This document shows, piece after piece, positions 49,701 to 59,970 of a stretch of DNA of 64,000 nt. The notes beneath the pieces are model-generated. The model made no database searches, had not been told where the DNA came from, and saw only the letters and a list, made by a program, of their open reading frames with translations. The stretch spans positions 620,001-684,000 of the forward strand of contig NC_026507.1 of NCBI RefSeq assembly GCF_000182925.2. The letters are read 5' to 3'. Position 1 is the first letter of the stretch. Each line of letters begins with the position of its first letter. The position numbers and the translations under genes were made by a program. This DNA comes from Neurospora crassa OR74A (lineage: Eukaryota > Ascomycota > Sordariomycetes > Sordariales > Sordariaceae).

Positions 49701-50191
49701 CTACAGTGCGACAGCAGGTTCTTTCTCCCTTTTCGATGAGAACGAGGAAGAAGAGCATTGGTACTCATGCTATACGGGAAGGCCACCAACGCGACCTTGG
49801 GAAACTTTCGTATTCTATTATAGTCGGCAATGTCGTTAATAGATGAAACTATGTCCCGCTAGGTCAATACGAGACAACAGATTGGCTTTGATTCACCATC
49901 TTTGCGTGTTCGAAGGGAAAGATCAAAATAGGTAGTCTCCAACCGAAGTCGAGGAGTAACAGGGCTCTGAATACACCGACTCCCTCATGGAAATACGCTC
50001 CAGAACAAGTCAACCATAGAGTCAACGAAACCCTCGGGATTACGGGCTCGACTGGTCTCATTCAAGAGACTTTAACGACATTCCGAAATGAACACTCGTC
50101 TTCCCATGTGGTCGTAGCTGCTGTGGCAGCTGTCGTTGAACTCAAGGCCGCCGGACAGTGTTCTGCCCAGATATGCGCGCCCGGTTTTGTC

Positions 50192-50590
50192 CTAGGGACC
50201 ACGCCCACGGAGGGCAAACATTTGGTTATTGTTCAATACGTGATATGGGCTCCTGTTTTGGATGGCACCTCTGTGTGCTGTCCGATAGCATGAGTGTCGG
50301 CATAGCGGCAAACACCGGCAACATAGTCGGCTGTGTGTGGTCCCTTTGCCTCCAAGATGAAAGCGATTGTCTGCTCGAGAAGCAATTGCTTCTTGAGCGT
50401 TACGAATCGCTATCTCGGACGATTTTTCGATGGGAGGTTGGTAGAGGCGAAACAGCGTGTTCAAGTCCTGGCCATCAAAGAAGTTCATGAGCCGATGAAG
50501 TGCGGTGTGCCTCTGAAGAAACTGGTGGCCGTCTAGAGGTAGATATGGATCGGTCTTTTGGTCACAAGCGGTGGTTGTCTGTCTGATCAC
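50192..50590 (-). other. Possible gene relic of unknown family
   Basis: Two overlapping frames look partly coding: the first carries HRLMNFFDGQDLNTLFRLYQ and EIAIRNAQEAIASRAD; a second frame continues with LKKQLLLEQTIAFILEAKG and PHTADYVAGVCRYADTHAIG. A frame change near 50400 separates them. It may be a broken gene with coiled-coil potential. Not recognised; could be chance. Confidence 0.25.
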
Positions 50591-50814
50591 TGGCCCAGAC
50601 GTCGGATGATCATGTCTGTTAACGCTCCTTGCTGTGGTTAGTAAATTGGTTTATCTACGTAGGAAGGAATATCCTTATTGTGATAGAACAATGGGAACCG
50701 TTCAACCTCGCGAAATGGAAGTATTATCCGTGCTAGTTGCTACTGAGTCTCGAGGTCTTTGATATAAGTGAATAGCGTACGCATATCTAGGCGCGGTGTA
50801 AGGTCTTTGCTGAA

Positions 50815-51990
50815 CTAGGTACTAGCTGCGGTAAGGTCCTTAGTACTACAGCGATCTAATTTGGAGCCAGATGCGATTTTGCTGTAGATGTTGTTGGTGA
50901 TGATGAACGCATTCCGCACATACATCTTTGCAGCTATGGGATCGAGACGGCCAAACTTTTGGAGCTCCTCCTTGGTTGGCTCGTACCTATCTGCAGCGAT
51001 CACTCCGCGGCGGTCCTGGCGGATGATGTTGGCCATTTCCAGAGCCTGGGGCTGCAAGGACTCCCATACGACCTGGAGGCGCATGAATGAAAAGCGCTCT
51101 TCTGATTCTGCCGTAACCAACCACCAGCAAATGGCGTCTGGCGACCCGTGACGAAGTCTCCTTCAGACTCCGACTGCGACGATCCAATCGGCGCTTGGGC
51201 CAAGTTCTTCAGATAGTGTGTGATCTGAGACTCCGATAGGGATGGCCCTATGTCAGCGACGCGAAGGACCACAACAGCCGTTACCTTCCTGCCCGTAATA
51301 TTGCCTAGGCCCATAACCATAGGCCCAATAATAAGAAGAAGGCGTATCAGGTTTTCGTACTTAGGGTCAACCTCAAACTTATCTTGGTTCTCCGCGTAGT
51401 AGGTGACAATGCAAGAATACACTGCGCCGATTTGGTAAGCACGGACTAACATAAATCCCACTATCTCTTAGGGGGGTGCCGCAACCCAAGCAAACCGATT
51501 GAAGTCATGGTTCAAGAGGACTTTTGTAGACTCATAGGTTATAATCGACTTGAGTATTGTCGATTTGATATGTTTCTGGAAGGCAAGGGAGGATTGTAAC
51601 GTGTGGACCCACTAAAGCAAAAGTTAGCACAGCGAATCTAAATCCTATAGGGGGGATAACTGATCACTAACCTTTCGAGTAATTCTCTCCTCTTGCCAGT
51701 CAGAGATGGTCCCGTTGATCTGTGGGAGGTACCACTTAACCGTCTTGGTCTGCCCGATGTCTCCTTCAGGTATTCCAGACCCATTGTTCTGGAAGTCTTG
51801 GACAACGAGATTTGATTTGCTCCCATTTCTGCTAGTGCTAGAAAGCTTAATCGGATGGAATATAATCGATATGTACCTGTGACTGTGTTGAGAAAGACGG
51901 TTGTCCTGGCACTGTTTTCGTCTGAACTTGCTTGTATTTCGTGTGTATCATAGACCACCACGGTTACTCTATTTGTCCCTTTTTCTCTTT
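50815..51990 (-). pseudogene. Decayed multi-exon gene of unknown function, with hydrophobic segments
   Basis: Pieces with coding character follow one another on the minus strand. VTVVVYDTHEIQASSDENS leads; then KTVKWYLPQINGTISDWQEE ends at donor AAG|GTTAGT and rejoins in frame at TTTAG|TGG to a block with LAFQKHIKSTILKSIITYE. An in-frame TAA follows, after which the same frame carries VGFMLVRAYQIGAVYSCIV and LIRLLLIIGPMVMGLGNITG. A last part in another frame has QPQALEMANIIRQDRRGVIA. The two hydrophobic stretches could be membrane segments. One stop and two frame changes that splicing does not explain suggest a dead gene. Family not recognised. Confidence 0.5.
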
Positions 51991-52096
51991 TTCACTTGGC
52001 AATTGATAGAGAATATTGTGTCAGGCTCGCGCCTACCCACAGATCCAATGTGTCATTGAGGGAGCCGGAATTGGACGGAGTCACGGAGATGATGAA

Positions 52097-52634
52097 CTAT
52101 GAAGCGGCAGTGGTGGCAGCATTGGAACCTTCCACTTTCAGCAGAGGACCCAGCAGATGGGTCTGGCGTCCATGTCTTGATCCTTGGCGGTCTTGGTCCT
52201 TCTGACTTTGGTTGGTGGTCTTAAAGAAGAGCCGGCATTTGCCGCCTCCTACCAGGTAGTCGGCGACAGTACGCTTGGTTAGGGGGAACGCAATGTCGCA
52301 CCGCTTGCCGTCGTTGTGGCATCTGGCACAGGCGGAGCGACCGCGCTGGGTGAGGCGGCGCCGCCCACCGTTCGAGCTGGTATTTCTTGACCGGGCGCGA
52401 GCTTGAGGGGGTGGCGGCCGAGACCACAGAGCGGCGGGAGTCAGGGGTGGAGGCCGGAGGGTAGGGGCGGGACGGAGGCACCGAGAACCCGTGGGGCAAG
52501 GAGAGCTGGGAGCGGCGGAGCCCGGACGGCGATGTATGCTGGGCGCGGCTGAGTGGGTGCGAGGGGCGCTTGCTTTGGCGATAGAGTTTCGATTCCATTG
52601 CATTCTGTTGTCCTTGCACAGCAGATATCACCAT
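52097..52634 (-). pseudogene. Frameshifted gene with a Zn-Cys6-like cysteine cluster
   Basis: Codon use is strongly C-ending in one frame from MVISAVQGQQNAMESKLYRQ to about SSRPVKKYQ (near 52385), then the bias moves to another frame from NTSSNGGRRRLTQRGRS to the stop at 52097. Removing one A from the AAGAAATACC run would join them, and no GT-AG intron fits. The second part has CARCHNDGKRCD and a later GGGKCRLFF: Cx2Cx6C as in the first half of fungal Zn2Cys6 DNA-binding domains, but with the second half altered. The N-terminal part is disordered and Pro/Ser-rich. Either a recently frameshifted gene or a sequencing slip in a short A run. Confidence 0.5.
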
Positions 52635-53842
52635 GCTAGCTACCTCGGCGGCCGTTTCGGCAAGAGATGTGTCTGTGAAATCGGGAGATTCTCCTAAATA
52701 GCGGCCTCAATAGCCACAATCCCCGCCTTAGAGGAATCTACGATGATGCTGGGATAAGAAAAGACGAACGAGCAAAGGAAAGAGATTGCGGCCCGGAAGA
52801 AACCTAATAATCGGGACCTGTACCACAAGGCGTGCCGGGCCAGCGCTGAGTATTTATCGCACATCTCGCCCCGCCGCCTACGCCAGAGATCGGATGAACA
52901 TTGTGAATAATCGCCAGTAGGCCGTGGAGGAGACCTTCGGACTTATAACAGTCTTTTTTCCTTTTTGGCAAGTTATGCATTGGGGTGATAGCAGCGTCAC
53001 GAAGATGATAATACGAGCCAGAGAATTCATGGCGAAGTCGGTGCCTACCGCGGCGGAGAATGAGACGGGGCTTGTGTTGAGTGAATAGTACTGTCACACT
53101 CGCTCGGTGACAAAACCAAAGGCAGTTTTGAGGATTGAAGTGAGGAAGCGACGGAGTGGAATGGTGTGCACCTGACCATCTGACCAACCTTCTAGTAGCT
53201 CTACTGGGCAAAGAAATCATGCTGTGATCTGTGAGATTCCATTTACTCCAACAACTCTGAGGCCTTCAATGGTCCGGCCGAGCCACAGTAGGGCCATGTA
53301 AGCCGCATAAACTCAGAAAGTCTAGAATCAAGTTCCCTTTTCCATCGTGCGTACTATTTTGGAACGCCATCTCAGAGAGCTCGACTTTTTCACGCCCCCA
53401 TCCGGTCAGCCGATGTACCGGGATCACATCATTAAGCGCCACCGACCGGGGTTCTATTTCGCGATAGCTGTGGCTAACTACTCTTACCTACTTTTTCCGC
53501 ACCGGAGGACTGTATCGAACCCTCAGATACCTTAATGCAGATTGGATGTGGTTTATGCCCGCCACGTTCGCGAAGGCTCTGCGTGCGCTTGGATGCACCA
53601 GACCAGATGGGCAATAGCTACGGAGCATATGTGGCCAAAAGGGAATTTGTCGATTTTTGAATTTCTCGTGTCACGATGAAGCCTTTGTGGTGCGTTTTCA
53701 TAGCAATCAATCTCTCTTTCTCTTTACTACTATATCTTAGCTACCTCCCGTCTGAATCCTCATCTTCGTCTTTCATCAAGATTCGTCAGCGCATCGTTCC
53801 CCTCCTCACTACCCCTTTTCCCTCCCTGTCAACATCCTCCAA
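52635..53842. other. Intergenic stretch
   Basis: 1.2 kb. A 138-codon minus-strand frame at 52804-53220 shows no coding-like codon use and no family motif. No gene supported. Confidence 0.5.
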
Positions 53843-55620
53843 CTACTGCTTCAACCCCCTCAGCACATCCGCGGGAACGTACTTCTCGCACGCCTCCATC
53901 ATACGAACCATCTTCTTCTGCATCAGCTTGTTCCACATCATCCTGTCAATCCTCTTCTGGACCTTGACACAACCCATCAGCTTTTGGGGAACTAGGCAAG
54001 CGGGGTTGTTGATGGCTGAGGAGCTGCGGAAGGAAGAGGAAGAGGAAGAAAACCAGTTTGCGTGCTCTTCTCTAGCATCTTGGTGCATGCCAATTTCAGA
54101 CGACGGGTAGGATGGAAAAGGGTTGGACTGAGGCTCGCAGTTGAGAGCGGCGATGGCAGTGTAGGGATTGTCCACGACGGAATGTTCTGTCTCCATCCGA
54201 ATGAGAGTTTCGGCCGCCGTATCCTGGTCCAGTTGCTCGTAGTACTGGTAGTCGGGCAGTCCCCCCTCCTCCTCCTCCGGGACAGCAGCAGCAGGTTCAC
54301 GTACAATGATATCTTGGACATCATCCTCTGTTTCCCTCCCTGTGCTCTCGTCCTCTTCCCAGTACGGAAGCTCGGGGAAAGGCTCGATTGTTGTCTCGCG
54401 CTCGCCGCGCTGCCTCTGCTCTTCTTCTTCCTCTGCGACGATCGACCTCGCCCGGTTGCAAACGAAGCGGCCCCTGCCCCAAGAGCCGTCAAGTTCACGC
54501 TCAAGCTTATTGAAGGGGTCGGTGGCGGCCGGGGATAAGGGCGACAACGGAACAGGGGTTGGAGATGTAGAGGCCCAATGGGGAGATTGAGGGACGTATG
54601 GCGGCGACGGGGGGACAGGCCCAGGCGATGTAGGATAATACTTCTCGGAAGATGTGCCTCTGTAACCCGACTGAGGAGAAGTAGGGATGTCCGCCGGAGA
54701 TTGGGGTACTGGAGTCGACGATGTAGACCACCACTCGGGAGATCGAGGGATATATGGCGGGGACGGCGGCACGGGCCCGGGCGACGTGGGATAGTAGTTC
54801 GTGGGAGACATACCTCCGGAAACCCATTGAGGAGATGAAGGGGTATAGGCCGGAGTTTGAGGTCCTGGCCCAGGCGATGTAGGATGGTATTCATCCGGAG
54901 ATGTGTCTCTGAATGCCCACACAGGAGAACGGGGGATGTACGGCGGAGACGGGGGCACCGGACCAGGTGATGTAGGATAGTAGTATGTCGGAGATGTGCC
55001 TCTGGAAACCGACTGAGGAGAATAAGGTGTGTATGCACATGCCGGAGATCGGAGTACTGGCGGAGGGGATGTGGGACCGAGGATTGACGAAGGCGGCGAG
55101 GTAGATACCCACTCAGAAGATCGAGGAAGGTATGCCGGAGATTGGGGTCCTGGCCCAGGCGACGTAGGATAGTAGTTCCCTTCCGGAGACACACTTCCAG
55201 GAACCGACTCGGGAGATTGGGGGATGTAAGGCGGAGACGGCGGGACTGGTCCAGGAGATGTAGGATAGTAGAGGTAGTCTGCCGGAGAGGTACTTCCAGG
55301 AGTCGACTCAAGAGATCGAGGAATGTACGGCGGGGAGAAAGGGACAGGCCCAAGCGATGTGGGACCCCAATTTTCTGGAGATCGACTTCTGGAAACCCAA
55401 TCGGGAGATGCAAGGGGTTCGATACAAGATGTAGACGCCATTGTGGGAGAACTAGGGACGAGTCGAAGCGAGGGGTCCGGGGAAGAAAGTGGGCGCCTCG
55501 AGGTTGGTTGGAATTCTGCAAGATTTGTTAGTTGCGGTCTATTGGCACGAGATAAGAGATTGGCTAATTACCTTCGACATCGATGTACACAATGGTACGA
55601 AATTTGTTGATATGCTCCAT
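53843..55620 (-). CDS. RNA-polymerase-II-CTD-like repeat protein (unknown function)
   Basis: Two exons, 55620-55572 and 55515-53843, joined as 573 residues (MEHINKFRTIVYIDVE, then EFQPTSRRPLSSPD); first exon 49 nt, phase 1, donor GTAATT, acceptor GCAG. Residues about 64-346 hold some nine repeats of ~31 residues. The best copies read YYPTSPGPVPPSPPYIPRSP plus a variable Trp/Ser part ending in TSP. Each contains two YxPxSP units, the core of the CTD heptad YSPTSPS, so the region is rich in Ser-Pro sites. Then come a basic/acidic linker, an acidic Glu-rich part, and a C-terminal helix (LMQKKMVRMMEACEKYV). There is no polymerase domain. Its function is unknown. The exon 1 length and phase resemble the coiled-coil genes next door. 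Confidence 0.72.
54526..55375 (-). repeat. Coding repeat array, ~93-96-bp unit, about 9 copies
   Basis: Encodes the CTD-like repeats. Conserved copies start at about 93-96-bp spacing; at least three copies are degenerate (GPTSPPPVLRSP, TSSTPVPQSPADIP, STSPTPVPLSP). Because copies are diverged, this is an old array rather than a fresh expansion. Its repetitive nature also opens a long overlapping frame (53992-55521), which is a shadow. Confidence 0.85.
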
Positions 55621-56465
55621 CGCTGGCGAGTGGCGAAGGAAAGATTGAAAGTAGTATGTAAGGCGTAAACGGAAGAGAGCTTGCTAGATGCCTTGAGATC
55701 AATTCTGAGGTACAACTCTCAGTTGACGAAGTTCCTTGGAAGAGTTGGGAGGGAACACAATCAGCGAAAGATTTGAGGTGAAAAGCGGGCTTGAAATAGT
55801 TCTGTGTCAAGCAAACACCTACTACCCCTATTCACAGGTCCAGTTCAATTGTTAACGATTTGACTGAATAAGAATCGGGAAGGAACAATAGCAAGTAATA
55901 GTTACCAGGTTGGGTCCACTGGCAAATAGGACCAATCCTATTGACACGATAGCATTCGCATGGAGAACCTTCATATGCGGGGTGACAACTCGACTTGGGA
56001 CGAAAAAAATACATATGTACCTCACTGTCTGTGAAGAGGCTGTCATCCCATGTGTCCATACCCTTCACATGAAGTTTTCTAGGAAACGCTCTAAGGTTCT
56101 GACGGCATGAGATTCTGCCCATAGCTTGAGATCAGTTGCGTCAAAATTCTTTTTATCAATCTCGGCCAGACGAGATTGGCCCAGACGGTAGACGGTAGAG
56201 ACACCCGCCAATCTGTTCTGGCAGGCTGTTCGAGGCATAGTTGGCCATACGGCAAGCCAATAGCGTCGGTTGCGAAAGATAGTGTGACTTCCACGGGCCG
56301 CCAAGTCCTTCTCGCGCTAGATGGTGACCGTTTTGACAGCTAACTGAAGCACTTGAGAAATTTGATGATAGGTAGCTCTGAGTAATTTGCCTTTGCATTG
56401 GTGGAAGTTTTGATGGTGTGATCGACCTGTCTATATGGGGTGTTACGGACCGTCTTGGTTTGGTC
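55621..56465. other. Spacer with possible gene debris
   Basis: A short minus-strand frame at 56065-56304 includes EIDKKNFDATDLKLWAESHA, which looks coding-like but has no matching neighbours. Otherwise nothing supported. Confidence 0.4.
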
Positions 56466-56741
56466 CTAGAGTGCTAGCGCATTACCCTCATATTGTCTAG
56501 CGAGCTTACCGAGCTCATTCTCCAACCGCTTGTAGGCAATGCGGCGGCGGATAACGTTTCCTCCTTCCAGAATGATGGCACGAGTTTCTAGGATGCGTTC
56601 TGAGTCAGCCTCTTCTGAGCAGTCGAGATCGTCATTCAGGGCGTGCGAGTGCCCGTCGGCTGAGTCGCTGCATAGGCCATCTGTATCAAAACGAACTTAA
56701 TTTCTGAGGAATGCTTGTTGACCAAGGCCGGAGACAATCAT
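56466..56741 (-). CDS. Short coiled-coil array member G, or a truncated one
   Basis: The clear part is 56680-56466, an ATG-less frame read from a CAG acceptor. It has an acidic start (SDSADGHSHALNDDLDCSEE) and a coil, ILEGGNVIRRRIAYKRLENE then LGKLARQYEGNALAL, closed by TAG. The YKRLENELGKL block resembles the coil core of genes A-E. A 19-nt first exon at 56741-56723 (MIVSGL) joins in frame with phase 1, as in the paralogues, giving 77 residues. However, its donor GTCAAC is poor and the intron would be 42 nt. It is therefore either a small member or the surviving piece of a longer one. Confidence 0.38.
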
Positions 56742-58028
56742 GGATGAGGAAGAGAGAAGAATAAGTTGAGTGACAGGGGCCTTGAAAATGCGCTCTCATT
56801 TTAACCGATCAAATGGTTACGACCAGAATGATCTGAGAGATGATGGACATGACGGTCTGAAGGCAAAGGGGTGTATATACTGGAACCAAGCTTGGAAATG
56901 GAAGAGTAAACACGAGCATAGAGCTGGGGAACGGGTTAGGGGAGATTAAAGACCACGACAATATCCATTCTACAAGTAGTTGAATAAGCAGGATCCTGAT
57001 ATGGTGGAACACTTGTTGCGTGTCTCTTGGTTGGTAGGAAAACAAACGCAGTAGAATTTTCAGTGATGGCTTTGCTTGTTTGGTATAAAGTTCTTATGTC
57101 AGCGTGCAATCTTTCGATGTTTATTACATCTGCAAAACAAGCATTGTACTGATGGAACAGAGGCGGGAGACAGTCGCTTGGTGTGAACAGGCCGGACAAA
57201 GACGTGTGTACAATTGCTCGGTAAGAGGTTTCTGACGGTCCTATACTTTTCTTTCTTGTTGCAAAAAAGGCCTCCAGTACACAGACTATACTAAGCTTCC
57301 TGCGCCCGATAGGGAGAAAATTAAACGATGGAGCTCCATCATGATCAAGTAGCTGTACTTTGTGAAATTGGAGGATGCCCTATAGAGAAGGCAGTCGAGA
57401 AGCCGAGGAAGAGACCTGTCCTTAGCTTTGATATGTAGATGGGGGAGGGTGAATAATATGTTATGACTCTGAAACTATCAATCAACGTTTCAAGATGGGA
57501 TCTGGCAGATTTTCATGGTGAGTCTGCCTGCGGTTGACGAGTGTCGTGGACATGTTTTGGCTGTTGACATTAAATGTCGTTGAAAGTGGAAACGCACGTG
57601 CCAACGGGAACAAAGTACCTAGCATTCACCTCAGCCCACCTGCAGAGCCCACCACCCGCTTGTTGTACACTACGGACACTAGTGTAAAGCGCTGCAGCTG
57701 CCCTACAGCTGCCCCCACTATAGGGCTGATGCGGCCTGTGCGACCCCTCGCCTACAGTGATTTCAGTGACCCTTGCGTACAGCGACCTGCCCATGTAGGT
57801 AGAGGTAGTGACGTAAACGCAGCGCAGCAGCTGTCGTGACGTAGGCGACCTAGCAGAAAGAGGAAGCGTCATTCCTGTGTTCCCATCCTTCAGGTTCTTT
57901 TCGCCTTCATTTTCTCTTCCTCTTTCTGTCAAAACACAACGGATTGATATTGCAGCAATTGATATTCAACCTCTGACGACAGCGGCACCCAAATCTTGTA
58001 AACAACCACAGACCGACGACAAGCAACC
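56742..58028. other. Intergenic region, promoter side of the 58029 gene
   Basis: 1.3 kb. A minus-strand frame at 56936-57199 is short and unrecognised. The last 450 bases are GC-rich with two CRE-like sites. No gene supported. Confidence 0.5.
57809..57844. promoter_or_regulatory. Pair of CRE-like sites
   Basis: TGACGTAA at 57809-57816 and TGACGTAG at 57837-57844 lie 28 bp apart, about 200 bp upstream of the ATG at 58029. They match the core bound by ATF/CREB-type bZIP proteins. Binding here is inferred from the motif alone. Confidence 0.35.
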
Positions 58029-58316
58029 ATGGACTCCTCAAACCCCCTTTCCGATCGCGAGAAGGCGTTCGAGAACAAGTACATCCACGACAAGGAGTGC
58101 GTCCCCATCACCCAGCCAGGATGTCTCTTGGCGAGCAAGCCGCTGACAAAAGCATCATATAGGAGACAAATGGCCAAGGATAGAGCGAACAAGCAGACAC
58201 AAACAGAGTCCTCCCCCTCCTCCAAGGACGCCAGTTCCACACCAATCGAGCCAGAGGAGGGAAGTGGAGGTACATACAAGGAAGAGATTACCAAGCTGGC
58301 CGCCATGCCTTCTTGA
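58029..58316 (+). CDS. Small protein with a DUF1476-like REKAFENKYIHDKE motif
   Basis: The frame is open for 95 codons, but it contains an excellent intron at 58097-58162 (donor GTGCGT, branch GCTGAC, acceptor ATATAG), 66 nt and so a multiple of three. Spliced product: 73 residues, joining KYIHDKE to RQMAKDRANK. Residues 8-22, DREKAFENKYIHDKE, match the start of DUF1476 proteins, whose bacterial members include the zeta ATPase inhibitor; the conserved residues that normally follow are replaced here by a Lys/Gln/Ser-rich tail. A mitochondrial ATPase-inhibitor role is only a possibility. Retaining the intron would give a longer in-frame form. Confidence 0.75.
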   Translation: MDSSNPLSDREKAFENKYIHDKECVPITQPGCLLASKPLTKASYRRQMAKDRANKQTQTESSPSSKDASSTPIEPEEGSGGTYKEEITKLAAMPS

Positions 58317-59970
58317 TTGCGCGGCAACATGGGAACCTCGACAGAAGAGAAGCAAAGGGGAGGACTGAAGTCTTAGCACTCGACATTATTGTTTTGGATA
58401 TCGAAGTTCCAAGTATTTACGCATCATCATCATGGTTCTAGAAGACCCTCTCGACTAGGTCCTCGAAGCGAGTGCAACCCCAAGGCGACTCCCAAACATT
58501 TCCAGAAGCGGGACAGGAACCGAAGCACCTCTTTTCCCTTGTTCGGTTCCGAAGGGGCATCCGCAATGAGGTTCTTTAATAAGTGAGGCATCGGGGGAAG
58601 GATCTTTAATTGTAATTTTATCTCGAATGGACCAATAACACACCAGGATAAATCTCGGCATGAGCCGCCATGTAAGCCACTCGCTCGTTAGTGTCCTTCT
58701 TCCAGACCGTCATTGGCGAGCGATGCTGTCCCCCGCCGTGGATAGGGGCTAAAACGTGGGAAGGTGAAAGGGCAATTGTTTGTCTCTTGGCTCGCAAACA
58801 ATTCGTATTCCAAGGCATGGAAAGACAGGTAGTATTGTTGGCGTATTCCAACCGAATTCATGAGGTGAAGCGTCCGGTACCATCGATGATGGCTGTCCAT
58901 CGAGATTGTTCGAGCGGAGGTATGGATTTTGTCTAGAACCCGGAGATGGTCTCCCTTTACTAGAGCTCCTAACCGCGCGGTCCTGTGTGTTTCCCAATCT
59001 GCCCGGAGCGGACTGTGTCTATGCTTGCTATATGCTTGCTATTGCTTCGTGCTTCCATGAAAACTACCTTTTGCTTCCCTGCGCCTGTGCCAGGGAATTG
59101 GACTCTAGACAACGATCGGAATCTGGGGTAAGCTTCCGCGCGGTATCATAATCGAAGATCATTGCCTCCACTACCTCTGCCGAATACAGACAAACATCTG
59201 GAGTGCATGGTGTGTTTTAAAATTCTTTTGTACTTTCGAGGCCCGTATGGCGCCCCAACGAGGAGCTGGTTGGACAAATCGGCCCTATCATATCCAAATC
59301 TTGATGTCAACCCAAAGTCCCAGGCAAGGGGTTTGTTTGATGTTGGGTTGGCTCCATGACACGATGGCTGCCTCCGACCGTAACCATCGCAGATGAAGGT
59401 GTTTGATCCGGTCGCCGTAACTCGTTTTCAACTAGTATACGCCATTCTGTATTACCGGAATTAAATGTTAATACCAAGTGGGCGCCGCAACGGTTCGATA
59501 ACCCTATCCGCTGGCAGATGAGGTGTGGCCCAGATTCGACACTACCACCCACACCCACAGTATCATCATGCATACGCTTGGGATGTGAATGGTTCTGGTG
59601 CCCCCAAAAAACGTGGTCGCCGACGCCAACCAACGCCACTCAGCCTCCCAAGTTCCTTCTCTGTTCCAGTCTTCTGCTGTCTGTCGCCGGCGTCATGTCT
59701 CATAAACAGCGATACTATTAGTAGACCGTTTCTCCCTCTCCATGGAGTCTCCATCTCGTGTTACCTCTTGCTTCTTGAACTCCCGGCTATTCCATCTGCC
59801 ATTCCAGTTCAATGGACAATCAGTCCAGCTAACGAACGACTCGCCAAACTCATTCCATTGAAGCTGACCCTGACCCTGTCCTTGCTCACCCCACCTCCGT
59901 GGACACTTCATCATCTCGTTAAAAGCAAATTGACGATATCCCGTCAGCCTGGTAGCAGCACCAAGAAGCA
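58317..59970. other. Intergenic stretch
   Basis: 1.65 kb between tandem plus-strand genes: 3' UTR of the small gene, then promoter and leader of the rhodopsin-domain gene. A plus-strand frame at 59525-60202 overlaps the next gene in another frame and is not coding-like. Nothing else supported. Confidence 0.5.

Noticed and set aside
53992-55521. 509-codon minus-strand frame overlapping the CTD-like gene
   Set aside because: Another frame of the same tandem repeat; Arg/Leu-rich translation and poorer codon use than the 55620-start frame, which also splices cleanly to an ATG exon.
59480-59510. B-box-like GGTTCGATAACC
   Set aside because: No matching A box, T arm or acceptor stem around it; not a tRNA.
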